64,000 nt of DNA from Crocinitomicaceae bacterium (GTDB lineage: Bacteria; Bacteroidota; Bacteroidia; Flavobacteriales_G; Salibacteraceae). Every line of letters begins with the position of its first letter. The stretch's first letter is position 1. Position numbers and translations under genes: made by a program. Below the pieces are notes generated by a model. It worked only from the letters and a program-made list of their open reading frames with translations, searched no databases and had not been told where the DNA came from. Of this stretch, positions 18,474 to 27,396 are shown piece by piece. The DNA lies in assembly GCA_002707155.1 (NCBI GenBank), contig PAME01000025.1, positions 1 to 64,000 on the forward strand, written 5' to 3'.

Positions 18474-19604
18474 TTAATGTTTGCTTTGAGCAATATCAAA
18501 AAATAGTTCAAATTGCTTCCTTGTCATAATATCTGAGGAAAGCATTCTTCCCCTAGCCCATGGAACGTCTGTTAAGTGACCATTGACCGCATTGGCTAAA
18601 AAGATTGCATTGTCGAGCTTTTTATCAAACTCTTGGCCGTTATTTTTGTACAACTTTGTCAAATATTCGATTAGAGTATCTCTTGTGTAATCTTCTCTTA
18701 ATTGCCTTTTTAGTGACTCAACATCTATAGAGAAAGATTCATAGTTTTCCACTGCCTCAATCAGAGCTAGATGTGCATCATCATAGTTATCGAATAGAAC
18801 TGAGTTTTTAGGGTTCAAATTATCAAGCCCAACTCCTCCTGCCTTAATGTGCTTATTCATAACAACGGGTAAATTGCACAAAAGCGCTTCAGAAACAGCT
18901 CGAGGCTCTCCTTCTTTTTCCGAAAAAAGTGCAAATACTTTAGACAGGTTGTAAAAATCAGCTATACATTGAGTTGGTAACCCCAAAAAGCTCAACGATG
19001 TATTGAGCCGTAACAAGCTAAAATACTGTCGCTCCTCATGCGAAAACATTGAATTATAATCCTCTTCTATTTCCGTGTAATGTCGCTTTTTCGTTTCATT
19101 TACACTAGCGTTATTTATCAATAGTATCTTATACTTTTTCCCCGAGTCGAAGAGCTTTCTTACGCTTTTAAAAAAGGATTGAAGTCTTTTGTTATTTCCA
19201 TTATGCGACACGCAAACAATATCCCATACTTTGGTGTATTGTTTTTCGCTGAATGATTGATTAATAAAGCTGCTGCTACTTAAAGGAATTCGAAAAATGC
19301 TTGCTTCATCTTTAAAAGAAACCGTGCTATCGGTAGCTAAATAAAAGTCTATCATAGGCATAGTTGGGTAATCTTCGTGATACCAGCCAAAATGTTGCCC
19401 AAAAAAATATTTTTCATGCAGCTTAATAAGGTCCTTTTGATATTGAGACTTATACACATCAAATGGAAATAATTTCGAAGTAATTTTATTTACAAAATCA
19501 TATCGAATTGTTTTTACCCCATTTGAAAAAAAAGCAATTTCCTTGTGGGTAAATAATATAACTCCTTTGTTATTTTTTGTTGGATTTTTTAAAATATGAG
19601 CCAT
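18474..19604 (-). CDS. GT-B glycosyltransferase
   Basis: In this 376-residue protein the C-terminal half shows a GT4-like nucleotide-sugar site. VCVSHNGNNKRLQSF opens the second Rossmann domain, and FALFSEKEGEPRAVSEALLC supplies the E-x7-E type motif that contacts the donor. The N-terminal half is divergent (KGVILFTHKEIAFFSNGVKT). A good promoter lies just upstream, so it starts its own transcript, which may continue into the methyltransferase 71 bases on. It probably builds the same surface polysaccharide as the nearby flippase. Donor and acceptor are unknown. Confidence 0.72.
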   Translation of the reverse strand: MAHILKNPTKNNKGVILFTHKEIAFFSNGVKTIRYDFVNKITSKLFPFDVYKSQYQKDLIKLHEKYFFGQHFGWYHEDYPTMPMIDFYLATDSTVSFKDEASIFRIPLSSSSFINQSFSEKQYTKVWDIVCVSHNGNNKRLQSFFKSVRKLFDSGKKYKILLINNASVNETKKRHYTEIEEDYNSMFSHEERQYFSLLRLNTSLSFLGLPTQCIADFYNLSKVFALFSEKEGEPRAVSEALLCNLPVVMNKHIKAGGVGLDNLNPKNSVLFDNYDDAHLALIEAVENYESFSIDVESLKRQLREDYTRDTLIEYLTKLYKNNGQEFDKKLDNAIFLANAVNGHLTDVPWARGRMLSSDIMTRKQFELFFDIAQSKH

Positions 19605-19626
19605 GGATATGATAAATAATTTCGCG

Positions 19627-19656
19627 CAAATTTAACTTTATAAAGGAAATTTTCAA
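19627..19656 (-). promoter_or_regulatory. Two-element promoter of the 18474-19604 glycosyltransferase
   Basis: On the minus strand a TTG (complement of 19654-19656) is followed by 19 bases and TAAATTTG (complement of 19627-19634). This fits the Bacteroidota -33/-7 consensus. The ATG follows 22 bases later. Confidence 0.65.
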
Positions 19657-19784
19657 TCTAAAGAAACTGTTTCTAAAGCTTTATCACATTACAAGTCTTA
19701 CAATAACTAATAGGCCATATTATAGTTCAGAAAACAGATTCAAACTGACAACAAGATGAGCAACAAACACTCAAATTTAGTAGT

Positions 19785-21269
19785 CTACATTTTGCCACTT
19801 ACAAGTGCAAGGCTTTTCCTAATTAGTGCATTCATTTCCTCAGAAATATTCAATTTGAATGCAATAAAGGTATAAAGTAGTCCAATCAATCCACTTCTGA
19901 TTGCTATATCCACAATGAAATGGTCCATAACTGGGATTACTAAATTAACCATGAAACAAATTAATGTAATTCCAATAATTTTAACATGGACGATTCCGAA
20001 AGGCTGAAAACTGAACTTTCGATAAACATAAATGACCCTTAGGAGACTGTATATTGTTACCGAAATAAATGAGGCTAAAGCAGCTCCAGCAATTCCATAA
20101 ATAGGAATTAGCAAGTAATTTGTTATTACTATTAACGTACAAAAAATCAAAAGAAAATAAGTTATTGACCTATAATAGCGAGACAAATGAATGATTTGGA
20201 AATTAATGCCTAACGATAGATTCACCAGGTTAGACAATCCAATAAATAAAATTACGTATTTACCTTCTTCAAATTCTCTGGGTAAAATGCGAAAACAGTT
20301 ATCAATGTTAGACCAAATACCAACCAATAAAAGAGCACCTATTAGAAATTGATTTATTGAACTTTTTACATAAACTGATTTAATTCTCTGAAAATCATTC
20401 ATTTTTAGAGCATCTGCAACAATAATGCTTGAGATCCTGCTTAGGGCTCTGCTCGGAACTAAAATAATCGTCCCAAAAAAGAAGGTGGTCGTATAGATAC
20501 CAACAGCGGATACATTAACAAAATACCCTATCATGATCGCATCAATCCTTTGGATCACAACATTACCCAGCCCAGCAATAACACTGTATAGGCTATAACT
20601 AAACATTACTTTTCTCAATTTTTTCTTTAAAAAAGAAAAATGAGGCCTTAAGAAAAGCTCTTTTTTGTATTTCAGGAAAATAAAAAGGATAATACTTGAA
20701 GAAGAAAAGGAAGCAACATAAAACAAGACCAATTCATCAAAGTGAATAAATGAAAAGTACCAAAAAAGAATTGCCGAAATAAAAATGAAAACTCTCTGAG
20801 TTATTTCCTTTATCAAAGACCCCGTAACGGCATTCCCTAATGCTCTATTATAAGCATCTACATGCATAAAAGCAATCACAAAGAACGATAGTGGGTACAC
20901 GAACCAAGAATATTTTAGATACAGCAAATTTTCCAGATCGGGAACAATAAACAGCTGCTCAACGAAGGAATAAAGAACTGCTCCAATTGTAAAGCCAACT
21001 CCTAACACCAAAAGAACTAAAAAAAGAAGGCCATTATGTCCTTTTTGCTTGTTTTGGAAATATGGAAAGAAACGTATGACTACAGATGGGAAACCTAGGT
21101 TTCCGACAACTGAAATTAGTTGTGCATAGGCAACCAATAGACTTAGCACACCAATCTGTTCAGTAGTTAGAAGTCTTGGAAAAAGAACAGCTGTTGTAAC
21201 AAAACCAATAGCAACCCCAATATAGGAGTACAGAGATCCTTTTATTGTTTGCCTTTCTATCTGCCCCAC
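19785..21269 (-). CDS. Wzx-type polysaccharide flippase
   Basis: The 494-residue integral membrane protein has about 12-14 hydrophobic segments spread over its length and an N-terminal Arg-Gln-Thr-x-Lys-Gly-Ser signature before the first segment, as in the MATE/MVF polysaccharide transporter superfamily. It would flip undecaprenyl-linked glycan repeat units across the inner membrane. The start is GTG (21267-21269); no earlier in-frame start fits. It sits between glycosyltransferase genes and, across a 531-base spacer, the nonulosonate operon. No Wzy polymerase or ligase is recognisable in the window, so the type of polymer is open. Confidence 0.85.
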   Translation of the reverse strand: MGQIERQTIKGSLYSYIGVAIGFVTTAVLFPRLLTTEQIGVLSLLVAYAQLISVVGNLGFPSVVIRFFPYFQNKQKGHNGLLFLVLLVLGVGFTIGAVLYSFVEQLFIVPDLENLLYLKYSWFVYPLSFFVIAFMHVDAYNRALGNAVTGSLIKEITQRVFIFISAILFWYFSFIHFDELVLFYVASFSSSSIILFIFLKYKKELFLRPHFSFLKKKLRKVMFSYSLYSVIAGLGNVVIQRIDAIMIGYFVNVSAVGIYTTTFFFGTIILVPSRALSRISSIIVADALKMNDFQRIKSVYVKSSINQFLIGALLLVGIWSNIDNCFRILPREFEEGKYVILFIGLSNLVNLSLGINFQIIHLSRYYRSITYFLLIFCTLIVITNYLLIPIYGIAGAALASFISVTIYSLLRVIYVYRKFSFQPFGIVHVKIIGITLICFMVNLVIPVMDHFIVDIAIRSGLIGLLYTFIAFKLNISEEMNALIRKSLALVSGKM

Positions 21270-21800
21270 TTCAACCTCACTGCTATTAGTTTATTATAAA
21301 TGACCTATTTAACCTTGGAATATTGAATTTATTCAAATAACTCACGTTGAGCAGGTTTTAACGAAACATTATCACCCCTATTCTACAATTTCACAAATTC
21401 GAAATCTTTGTCAATTCCGTTAACCATAAAACAAAAAAATGTTCCAAAAAAGAATAAGTATAACAAAAGTAGTTCAAAGGATGAAATAGGTGCTGAACGC
21501 AAAAGGGTTAAAACCAGCAGAATTAATACGGGGTACTATAATATGAAATGCCCTAAAAGCGGGATTAGACAATTCAATAGCAATGCTGAAAGTGAAACCA
21601 AATCAACAAATTATTTATTCCCGTTTGACTACTTTACAATTAAATTAAGGGAAATAAAAAAGAAGCATTTCAAAAAATAGGGAGCTAGCCATAAACGAGA
21701 TTTAATATGCCGAATTATATTTAATTAGGTTCCTATTGACAATTTATTTGAGTAGATAGGTGTAAAACATCTATTACTTTTGTTAAACTAAAATCACTGA
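21270..21800. other. 531-base intergenic spacer before the nonulosonate operon
   Basis: This very AT-rich spacer separates the divergent flippase and pseB. It holds the pseB promoter at its right end. An open frame at 21408-21680 (90 codons, TTG start, about a fifth lysine) is present. Its TTG lies inside an AATCTTTG promoter-like string, and it shows no recognisable family. I see no tRNA, hairpin terminator or insertion-sequence end here. Confidence 0.6.
21747..21782 (+). promoter_or_regulatory. Promoter of the nonulosonate operon
   Basis: TTTG (21747-21750), then 24 bases and TACTTTTG (21775-21782), 18 bases before the pseB ATG. The -7 match is exact; the spacer is slightly longer than usual. 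It is the only good promoter string ahead of the eight linked genes. Confidence 0.6.
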
Positions 21801-22826
21801 ATGTTTGAAAATATAGATTTAAACGGAAAAAGCATATTAATCACTGGTGGTACTGGCTCTCTTGGTCAGGAATTGGTGAGTATTATTTTTGAAAAATGGC
21901 CAAATGTTAAACGTTTAGTTATTTACTCCAGAGATGAGCAAAAGCAGTTTCAAATGAATCAAAAGTTCAATGTAGAAACTAATCGAGCAATTCGATACTT
22001 TATTGGAGATGTTAGAGACTTAGATCGACTAAAAAGAGCAATGCAAGGTATCGAGTATGTTATCCATGCTGCCGCTATGAAGCACATTCATATTGCTGAA
22101 TACAACCCAACTGAATGCATTAAAACTAATATTACAGGTGCTGAAAACGTTATTCAAGCAAGTTTAGAATGTGGTGTAAAAGGCGTTGTTGCTCTATCTA
22201 CAGACAAAGCCTGCGCGCCTATAAACCTTTATGGCGCTACAAAACTTGCTTCTGACAAATTGTTCGTAGCTGCTAATAATGTTAAAGGTGCTAACCCAAT
22301 CAAATTCTCAGTAGTTCGTTATGGAAATGTAATGGGTTCTAATGGCAGTGTAATTCCTTTCTTTATGAAAAAGAAAAGCGAAGGTGTAATTCCTATTACG
22401 GACCCAAGAATGACGCGTTTTAATATCTCTCTCAAAGAAGGCGCTGAAATGGTGCTGTTTGCTTTAGAAAATGCATGGGGTGGCGAAATTTTCGTTCCAA
22501 AAATTCCGAGCTATAAAATAACCGATGTTGCAAAGGCTATTGCACCAGAATGCGAGCAAAAGATTGTAGGAATTCGACCTGGAGAAAAAATTCATGAGGA
22601 AATGATAACTTCTTCTGATTCTGAAACAACATACGATTTGGATAAATTTTATGCAATCCTACCTTTTCAACATACATGGAATTTGGAAGAGTATGTAAAG
22701 AAAACAGGGGCTAAAAAAGTAGATTTTGAAGAAAATTATAGTTCTGGCAACAATAGTGAGTGGCTTTCAGTTGAAGATATAAGAGAGTTAATTAAATCTC
22801 ATCTTTATCCCGATTTTTCTGCCTAA
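21801..22826 (+). CDS. pseB: UDP-GlcNAc 4,6-dehydratase (inverting), PseB
   Basis: This 341-residue soluble SDR catalyses the first step of pseudaminic acid synthesis. It converts UDP-GlcNAc to UDP-2-acetamido-2,6-dideoxy-beta-L-arabino-hex-4-ulose by 4,6-dehydration with C5 inversion. Motifs are GGTGSLG (16-22), HAAAMKHIHIAEYNP (89-103), Asp135-Lys136 in STDKA and Tyr144-x-x-x-Lys148 in YGATK. The Tyr and the lack of membrane segments separate it from the WbpM/PglF-type relative at 55625-57499. It heads an eight-gene operon with small gaps or overlaps throughout. Confidence 0.93.
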   Translation: MFENIDLNGKSILITGGTGSLGQELVSIIFEKWPNVKRLVIYSRDEQKQFQMNQKFNVETNRAIRYFIGDVRDLDRLKRAMQGIEYVIHAAAMKHIHIAEYNPTECIKTNITGAENVIQASLECGVKGVVALSTDKACAPINLYGATKLASDKLFVAANNVKGANPIKFSVVRYGNVMGSNGSVIPFFMKKKSEGVIPITDPRMTRFNISLKEGAEMVLFALENAWGGEIFVPKIPSYKITDVAKAIAPECEQKIVGIRPGEKIHEEMITSSDSETTYDLDKFYAILPFQHTWNLEEYVKKTGAKKVDFEENYSSGNNSEWLSVEDIRELIKSHLYPDFSA

Positions 22827-22831
22827 ATAAT

Positions 22832-23530
22832 TTGAAATCCATAGCAATCATACCAGCAAGAGGCGGGAGTAAAAGGATTCCTAAAAAAAATATTAAAAAA
22901 TTTTCAGGAAAGCCTATCATTAATTATAGCATTGAAGCTGCGCTCAAAAGCGGACTTTTTTCTGAGGTTATTGTTTCTACAGACTCCGAAGAAATTGCGC
23001 AAATAAGCAGAGCGGCAGGGGCATTGGTTCCGTTTTTACGATCCAAAGAAAATGCAAATGATATTGCAACTACTGCTGATGCATTAAATGAAGTGACTCT
23101 AGAGCTAAGAAAAATAGGCAAGGATTTCGACTTCGCATGTTGCATTTACCCAACGGCACTATTTATGGCAAAGGGGGATTTAAAAAAAGGCCTTGACCTA
23201 CTTCTAGAAAATGACTTTGATACAGTTCTGCCAGTGGTAGAATTTAGCTACCCCATATTGCGCAGCTTTAAAATAGAAAACGAAAAACTAAAAATGAATT
23301 GGCCAGAACATTATGACAGTCGCTCACAAGATTTAGAAGCAAGCTATCATGATGCAGGGCAATGGTATTGGTATAAACCAGAAAAACTTCTGGAAAACCC
23401 AACTTTGTTTACCACAAATACAGGAGCTGTTCAATTGACTGAGGATAGAGTTCAAGATATTGACTCAGAAACTGATTGGCAAATTGCCGAATTAAAGTAT
23501 AAAAGTTGGAAAAGTCGAAACCAGCACTAA
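22832..23530 (+). CDS. pseF: Pseudaminic acid cytidylyltransferase, PseF
   Basis: The 232-residue enzyme activates the finished nonulosonate with CTP to CMP-sugar. It has the CMP-NulO synthetase signature: IIPARGGSKRIPKKN (6-20), then STDSEEIAQI and CIYPTALF. The PseF-like SYHDAGQWYWY replaces the NeuA version. The start is a TTG at 22832, 5 bases after the pseB stop; the hydrophobic strand KSIAIIPARGG needs it, and no ATG is available. Its 3' end overlaps pseG by 25 bases. PseF normally follows pseC, which is absent here. Confidence 0.93.
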   Translation: MKSIAIIPARGGSKRIPKKNIKKFSGKPIINYSIEAALKSGLFSEVIVSTDSEEIAQISRAAGALVPFLRSKENANDIATTADALNEVTLELRKIGKDFDFACCIYPTALFMAKGDLKKGLDLLLENDFDTVLPVVEFSYPILRSFKIENEKLKMNWPEHYDSRSQDLEASYHDAGQWYWYKPEKLLENPTLFTTNTGAVQLTEDRVQDIDSETDWQIAELKYKSWKSRNQH

Positions 23531-24543
23531 GTAATTGGGTTTTTCTGCGCGGAGATGGAAGTCCTGAAATTGGCATGGGCCATATTTACAGGTTATTAGC
23601 AATTGCTGAGTATTTAGAATCTAATTGTCAAATCGGTTTCATTTCTTATAATTCAGAAATCGAATCCATATTACCCGAATACGTTAGATTCTTTCCACTT
23701 GAAAATAACGTTGGTAATATCGAAGCTGAACTCTCTCAGATTAAGAATATTCAAGGTATTAAAGACAGTTCTATTGTAGTTGATAGCTATACTTTCAAAA
23801 ATGAATACTTCAAAAAGCTGAAATCATTAGTGCATAAACTCATTTACATTGACGATCTTTTTATTTCGAACACATCCTTCGATATAGTTGTAAACCATTC
23901 TATTTTTTCAAAAAAAGAAGATTACACAAATACCAACAATTGCACTTATTTACTTGGTACTAAATACGCTCTTTTGCGAAAGGAATACTTACAAAGAATG
24001 CAAAGCATTACTGCCCCTTCTCCGCAATCTACATTTAAAACTATATTCATTTGTTTTGGAGGGTCTGATATACATTCCTTTTCAACTAAAATGGCTGAAA
24101 TTTTAAGCTTGATGCCAGAAATTAAAACCATCAATATTGTTACCGGTGTGTTTAATCAGAAAAACAATATTTCTGAAAGTATCTTTCAGAATCCCAAAAT
24201 AAAATTTCATCAAGGTATCTCGGCAACAAAAATGATAGAGGTTATTGAGCAGTCTGATTTATGTATCTCATCAGCCAGCACAATCAGCTATGAAATATGT
24301 GCATTAAGAAAACCTCTCATAATTGGTTTTTATGCTGAAAATCAAATTAATCTTTACAATGGTCTTATAGATTGTAAATTAGGTCTTGGTTTAGGCGATT
24401 TAAGATTACTAAGTTCCAAGAAAATAGCGGCTTTTTTAGAAACTTACATTAAGCTTGATTTTGAAAGTTATATTGAAAATCAAATTAAATACTTTGATGG
24501 CCGCAGTGCTGAAAGAATTTCAAATCGTATATTGAGTGAATAA
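23506..24543 (+). CDS. pseG: UDP-2,4-diacetamido-2,4,6-trideoxy-altrose hydrolase, PseG
   Basis: The 345-residue GT-B-fold hydrolase removes UDP from the bis-amino sugar to free the 2,4-diacetamido hexose that PseI condenses with pyruvate. The N-terminus carries RGDGSPEIGMGHIYRLLAIA; the His in GMGH (His26) corresponds to the PseG catalytic base. Later segments IFICFGGSD and SASTISYEICALRKPLIIGF are the nucleotide-binding half. The only reasonable start is TTG 23506, within the pseF coding end. It ends in a TAATG junction with the next gene. Family call is strong. Confidence 0.9.
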   Translation: MEKSKPALSNWVFLRGDGSPEIGMGHIYRLLAIAEYLESNCQIGFISYNSEIESILPEYVRFFPLENNVGNIEAELSQIKNIQGIKDSSIVVDSYTFKNEYFKKLKSLVHKLIYIDDLFISNTSFDIVVNHSIFSKKEDYTNTNNCTYLLGTKYALLRKEYLQRMQSITAPSPQSTFKTIFICFGGSDIHSFSTKMAEILSLMPEIKTINIVTGVFNQKNNISESIFQNPKIKFHQGISATKMIEVIEQSDLCISSASTISYEICALRKPLIIGFYAENQINLYNGLIDCKLGLGLGDLRLLSSKKIAAFLETYIKLDFESYIENQIKYFDGRSAERISNRILSE

Positions 24544-24992
24544 TGAAACAAGCCTCAAAACAAGACTGTCAATTACTTTACGATTGGGCAAACAATTCCG
24601 AAGTAAGAAATAATGCTTTTAATAGCGGAGTTATTAAATGGGAAGACCACGTGAATTGGTTTGAACACTCAATAAAAGATCCAAATACTTTTATTTTTCT
24701 TGGTCAATTTAATGGAGAGGATTACGGCCAAATTCGTTTTAATTTTGAAAATGACACTTATTTAATTACTTATTCAATTGCTTTAGAATACCGAGGTCAA
24801 GGATTGGGTTCAAAACTGATAAATGATGGTTTAAAAATGCTGAAATCTATTGTACAAAAGCCGATCAGAGTGAAAGCTTTGGTAAAAACAAGTAATATAG
24901 CTTCTGCAAAAATTTTTAAACGCTTAGGCTTTTCAAGTAGAGATGATATCTATGAAAATAACCCAGTACTAATCTTTCAGAAGAACCTATGA
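24543..24992 (+). CDS. pseH: GNAT N-acyltransferase, PseH-like
   Basis: The 149-residue GNAT protein has the acetyl-CoA pyrophosphate loop YRGQGLGSKLI and the terminal AKIFKRLGF helix-strand typical of the fold. In the pseudaminic route, PseH acetylates the 4-amino group made by PseC. The position after pseG fits this. Because PseC is missing and a formyltransferase-like gene follows, the acyl position it serves is less certain. The start overlaps the pseG stop by 1 base (TAATG), and the end overlaps the next start by 4 (ATGA), so translation is coupled. Fold certain, exact role probable. Confidence 0.8.
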   Translation: MKQASKQDCQLLYDWANNSEVRNNAFNSGVIKWEDHVNWFEHSIKDPNTFIFLGQFNGEDYGQIRFNFENDTYLITYSIALEYRGQGLGSKLINDGLKMLKSIVQKPIRVKALVKTSNIASAKIFKRLGFSSRDDIYENNPVLIFQKNL

Positions 24993-25669
24993 ACTATATT
25001 ATCCTTTCAAAACAAAAAGAGCTTGGAGAAAGCTTGGTTGAAAGCCTGACAGTCAAATTCCCAAGTCACGCTTTCGTTCTTGCTTGTGATAATAAAAGTT
25101 TAAAAGAAGAACTGGCTAAAGAAAATAATATTTCCAAGGTTTTCATACCCCACTGGTCATCTATTATTCCAGCCTCAATTTACAACAACGTTGAGTGTGT
25201 TGTCTTTCATATGACCGACTTACCATTTGGCAGAGGAGGAAGTCCACTTCAAAATTTAATATCACGCGGAATAAGCGAAACTAAAGTTACCGCCCTTCAA
25301 GTAAATGCTGAAATTGATGCTGGAGATGTCTATCTCAAAAAAGAACTAAACTTAACTGGTTCAGCGCAGATAATCTTTGAAAGAGTCTTCAAAATTATAG
25401 AAGAAATGATTGGTGAAATCATTCAAACCAACCCTAAACCTCAACCGCAAAAAGGTGAACCAACATATTTTAAACGAAGGACTCCGGATATGAGTAAAAT
25501 TGAGGCTGAGGATTCAATAGAACTAGTCTATGACAAAATTCGAATGTTAGACGCTCCTGATTATCCTTTAGCATTTATTGAAAACAAACACTTTAGATTT
25601 GAATTTTATAATGCGAACCATGAATCTGAAAAAGAACTAAACGCAAATGTTAGAATCATTAAGAAATAA
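24989..25669 (+). CDS. Variant formyltransferase-like protein of the nonulosonate operon
   Basis: The 226-residue protein resembles the catalytic core of N10-formyl-THF transferases: FHMTDLPFGRGGSPLQ (73-88) takes the place of NxHxSLLPxxRG, and EIDAGD (108-113) the place of the Asp motif. His74 and Asp110 align with catalytic residues, but the usual Asn two positions before the His is Val72. It could formylate an amino group of the nonulosonate or its precursor (N-formyl pseudaminic acid derivatives are known in bacteria), or transfer another acyl group. It is flanked by the GNAT and deacetylase genes with overlaps of 4 and 23 bases. Fold probable, reaction inferred. Confidence 0.7.
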   Translation: MNYIILSKQKELGESLVESLTVKFPSHAFVLACDNKSLKEELAKENNISKVFIPHWSSIIPASIYNNVECVVFHMTDLPFGRGGSPLQNLISRGISETKVTALQVNAEIDAGDVYLKKELNLTGSAQIIFERVFKIIEEMIGEIIQTNPKPQPQKGEPTYFKRRTPDMSKIEAEDSIELVYDKIRMLDAPDYPLAFIENKHFRFEFYNANHESEKELNANVRIIKK

Positions 25670-26354
25670 AAAAATACTACTTGTTGTTGCACATCCTGAT
25701 GATGAGCTTTTGGGAGTGGGTGCAACTATGAATAAATTAATCTTAGAATACAATTGTGAAGTTAGAGTGGTAATTCTTGGCGAAGGAATTACCTCCAGAT
25801 CCGATACAAGAGATACTAAGCTATGGGAAAAAGACTTACAAACTCATAGAGCCAATATTGAATCGGCGCGAGCTAGTATTGGGTATAGCAGCGTTGGAAT
25901 TTATGATTTACCAGACAATAGATTTGATTCAGTTGATTTACTTGATATTATTAAGATTATAGAAAAAGAAAAAGCTGAATTTAAACCTGAGGTCATTTTT
26001 ACCCATCATGGTGGTGATTTAAATATTGACCATCAACGCACCTTTGAAGCTGTGATTACTTGTACAAGGCCAATGGCTGATGAAATTACAAAAACCATTA
26101 TTACTTTTGAAACCCCAAGTGGAACTGAATGGAGGTCGAATACTGATCCCAAACATTTTCTGCCAAACTTTTTTGTTTCTGTTTCTGAACAGAATATAGA
26201 AGCAAAAATTAAGGGTATGGAATCCTATGAATTTGAAAAAAGAAAATTCCCCCACCCTAGAAGCCCTGAAGCACTAAAGATTTCCAGTCAAAACAGAGGA
26301 ATTAGTGTTGGAAAAGAATTTGCAGAAGCATTTTGTATCGTTAGAACTACATAA
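25647..26354 (+). CDS. PIG-L family zinc deacetylase
   Basis: The 235-residue LmbE/PIG-L enzyme has the zinc site intact: AHPDDE (15-20) with His16 and Asp19, and HHGGDLNIDH (120-129) with the third ligand His129. The family removes N-acetyl groups from GlcNAc-type sugars. Placed between a formyltransferase-like gene and pseI, it could deacetylate a nonulosonate precursor so that another acyl group can be added. ATG 25647 lies inside the upstream gene (23-base overlap); the next segment IIKKILLVVAHPDDE must be included. The substrate is inferred. Confidence 0.82.
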   Translation: MLESLRNKKILLVVAHPDDELLGVGATMNKLILEYNCEVRVVILGEGITSRSDTRDTKLWEKDLQTHRANIESARASIGYSSVGIYDLPDNRFDSVDLLDIIKIIEKEKAEFKPEVIFTHHGGDLNIDHQRTFEAVITCTRPMADEITKTIITFETPSGTEWRSNTDPKHFLPNFFVSVSEQNIEAKIKGMESYEFEKRKFPHPRSPEALKISSQNRGISVGKEFAEAFCIVRTT

Positions 26355-26358
26355 TTAA

Positions 26359-27396
26359 ATGGATTTTTTAGAGAAAATTACGGGCAAGAGCTCTTGCTTT
26401 ATTATTGCAGAACTATCAGCAAATCACAATGGTGATATTGAAATAGCAAAAGAAACAATTAAGGCGGCTAAGGAGTCAGGTGCAGATGCTATCAAGCTTC
26501 AAACCTATACAGCTGATACTATGACCTTGGATGTTGACTCAGAGGATTTTATAATTAATCAAGGTACCATCTGGGATGGCAGAAAATTACATGAATTGTA
26601 TCAAGAAGCCTATACGCCCTGGGAATGGCATTCAGAATTGTTTGAGTACGCTAAAAAAATGGGATTATTAATTTTTTCCTCACCTTTTGACTTTACCTCA
26701 GTAGATTTTTTGGAGTCTTTAAATGTTCCATTATATAAGGTAGCCTCCTTTGAAATAACCGATCTTCCTTTAATTAGTTACATAGCGAAAAAGAAAAAAC
26801 CAATCATACTTAGCACAGGGATAGCCAGTAAAGAGGACATTGAATTGGCATTAAAAACGATACATGATGAAGGGAATTTTGAAGTTGCTTTATTAAAATG
26901 CACTTCTTCCTACCCCGCTCCACTTAATGAAGCTAACCTGCAGATGGTTGAGGACTTTAGAACAAAATTCAATGTGATTTCTGGTTTGTCAGATCATACG
27001 TTAGAATTAATTGCTCCCATTGTAGCAGTTACTAAAGGGGCTCGAATTATTGAGAAACACTTTATTCTTGATAAGAAAATTGGAGGACCTGACGCTTCTT
27101 TCTCACTTGAGCCTAAAGACTTTACAGCAATGGTTAATTCTGTAAGAAGTGCAGAAAGTGCATTGGGGAAAATCGACTACGTACCAACAAAAAAAATGAT
27201 TTCTGCAAGGGCGTTTAGTCGATCAATTTATGTCTCTAAAGATGTATCCAAAGGGGATACTGTTAGTGATTTAAACGTAAGGATTGTAAGACCTGGTTTT
27301 GGACTTGCTCCTAAACATTACAAAACTGTTCTTGGTAAAAAATTCAACGGAAATTTCAAAACGGGAACTCGATTAACTTTTGACATAATTGAATAA
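26359..27396 (+). CDS. pseI: Pseudaminic acid synthase, PseI
   Basis: The 345-residue NeuB-family enzyme condenses the freed 2,4-diacylamino-trideoxyhexose with phosphoenolpyruvate to give pseudaminic acid. The TIM barrel starts with FIIAELSANHNGD, followed by ADAIKLQTYTADTMTLDVDS and NQGTIWDGRKLHELYQEAYT, which are spelled as in PseI and not NeuB or LegI. LKCTSSYPAP, GLSDHTL and IEKHFILDK complete the active site. Residues from about 285 form the antifreeze-like SAF domain (RSIYVSKDVSKGDTVS). It starts 4 bases after the deacetylase and overlaps the next gene by 8. Confidence 0.95.
   Translation: MDFLEKITGKSSCFIIAELSANHNGDIEIAKETIKAAKESGADAIKLQTYTADTMTLDVDSEDFIINQGTIWDGRKLHELYQEAYTPWEWHSELFEYAKKMGLLIFSSPFDFTSVDFLESLNVPLYKVASFEITDLPLISYIAKKKKPIILSTGIASKEDIELALKTIHDEGNFEVALLKCTSSYPAPLNEANLQMVEDFRTKFNVISGLSDHTLELIAPIVAVTKGARIIEKHFILDKKIGGPDASFSLEPKDFTAMVNSVRSAESALGKIDYVPTKKMISARAFSRSIYVSKDVSKGDTVSDLNVRIVRPGFGLAPKHYKTVLGKKFNGNFKTGTRLTFDIIE

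Noticed and set aside
21408-21680. 90-codon open frame in the spacer before pseB
   Set aside because: TTG start lying in a promoter-like AATCTTTG string, extreme lysine content, no signal or domain, and no recognisable family. Kept only as a note in the spacer entry.
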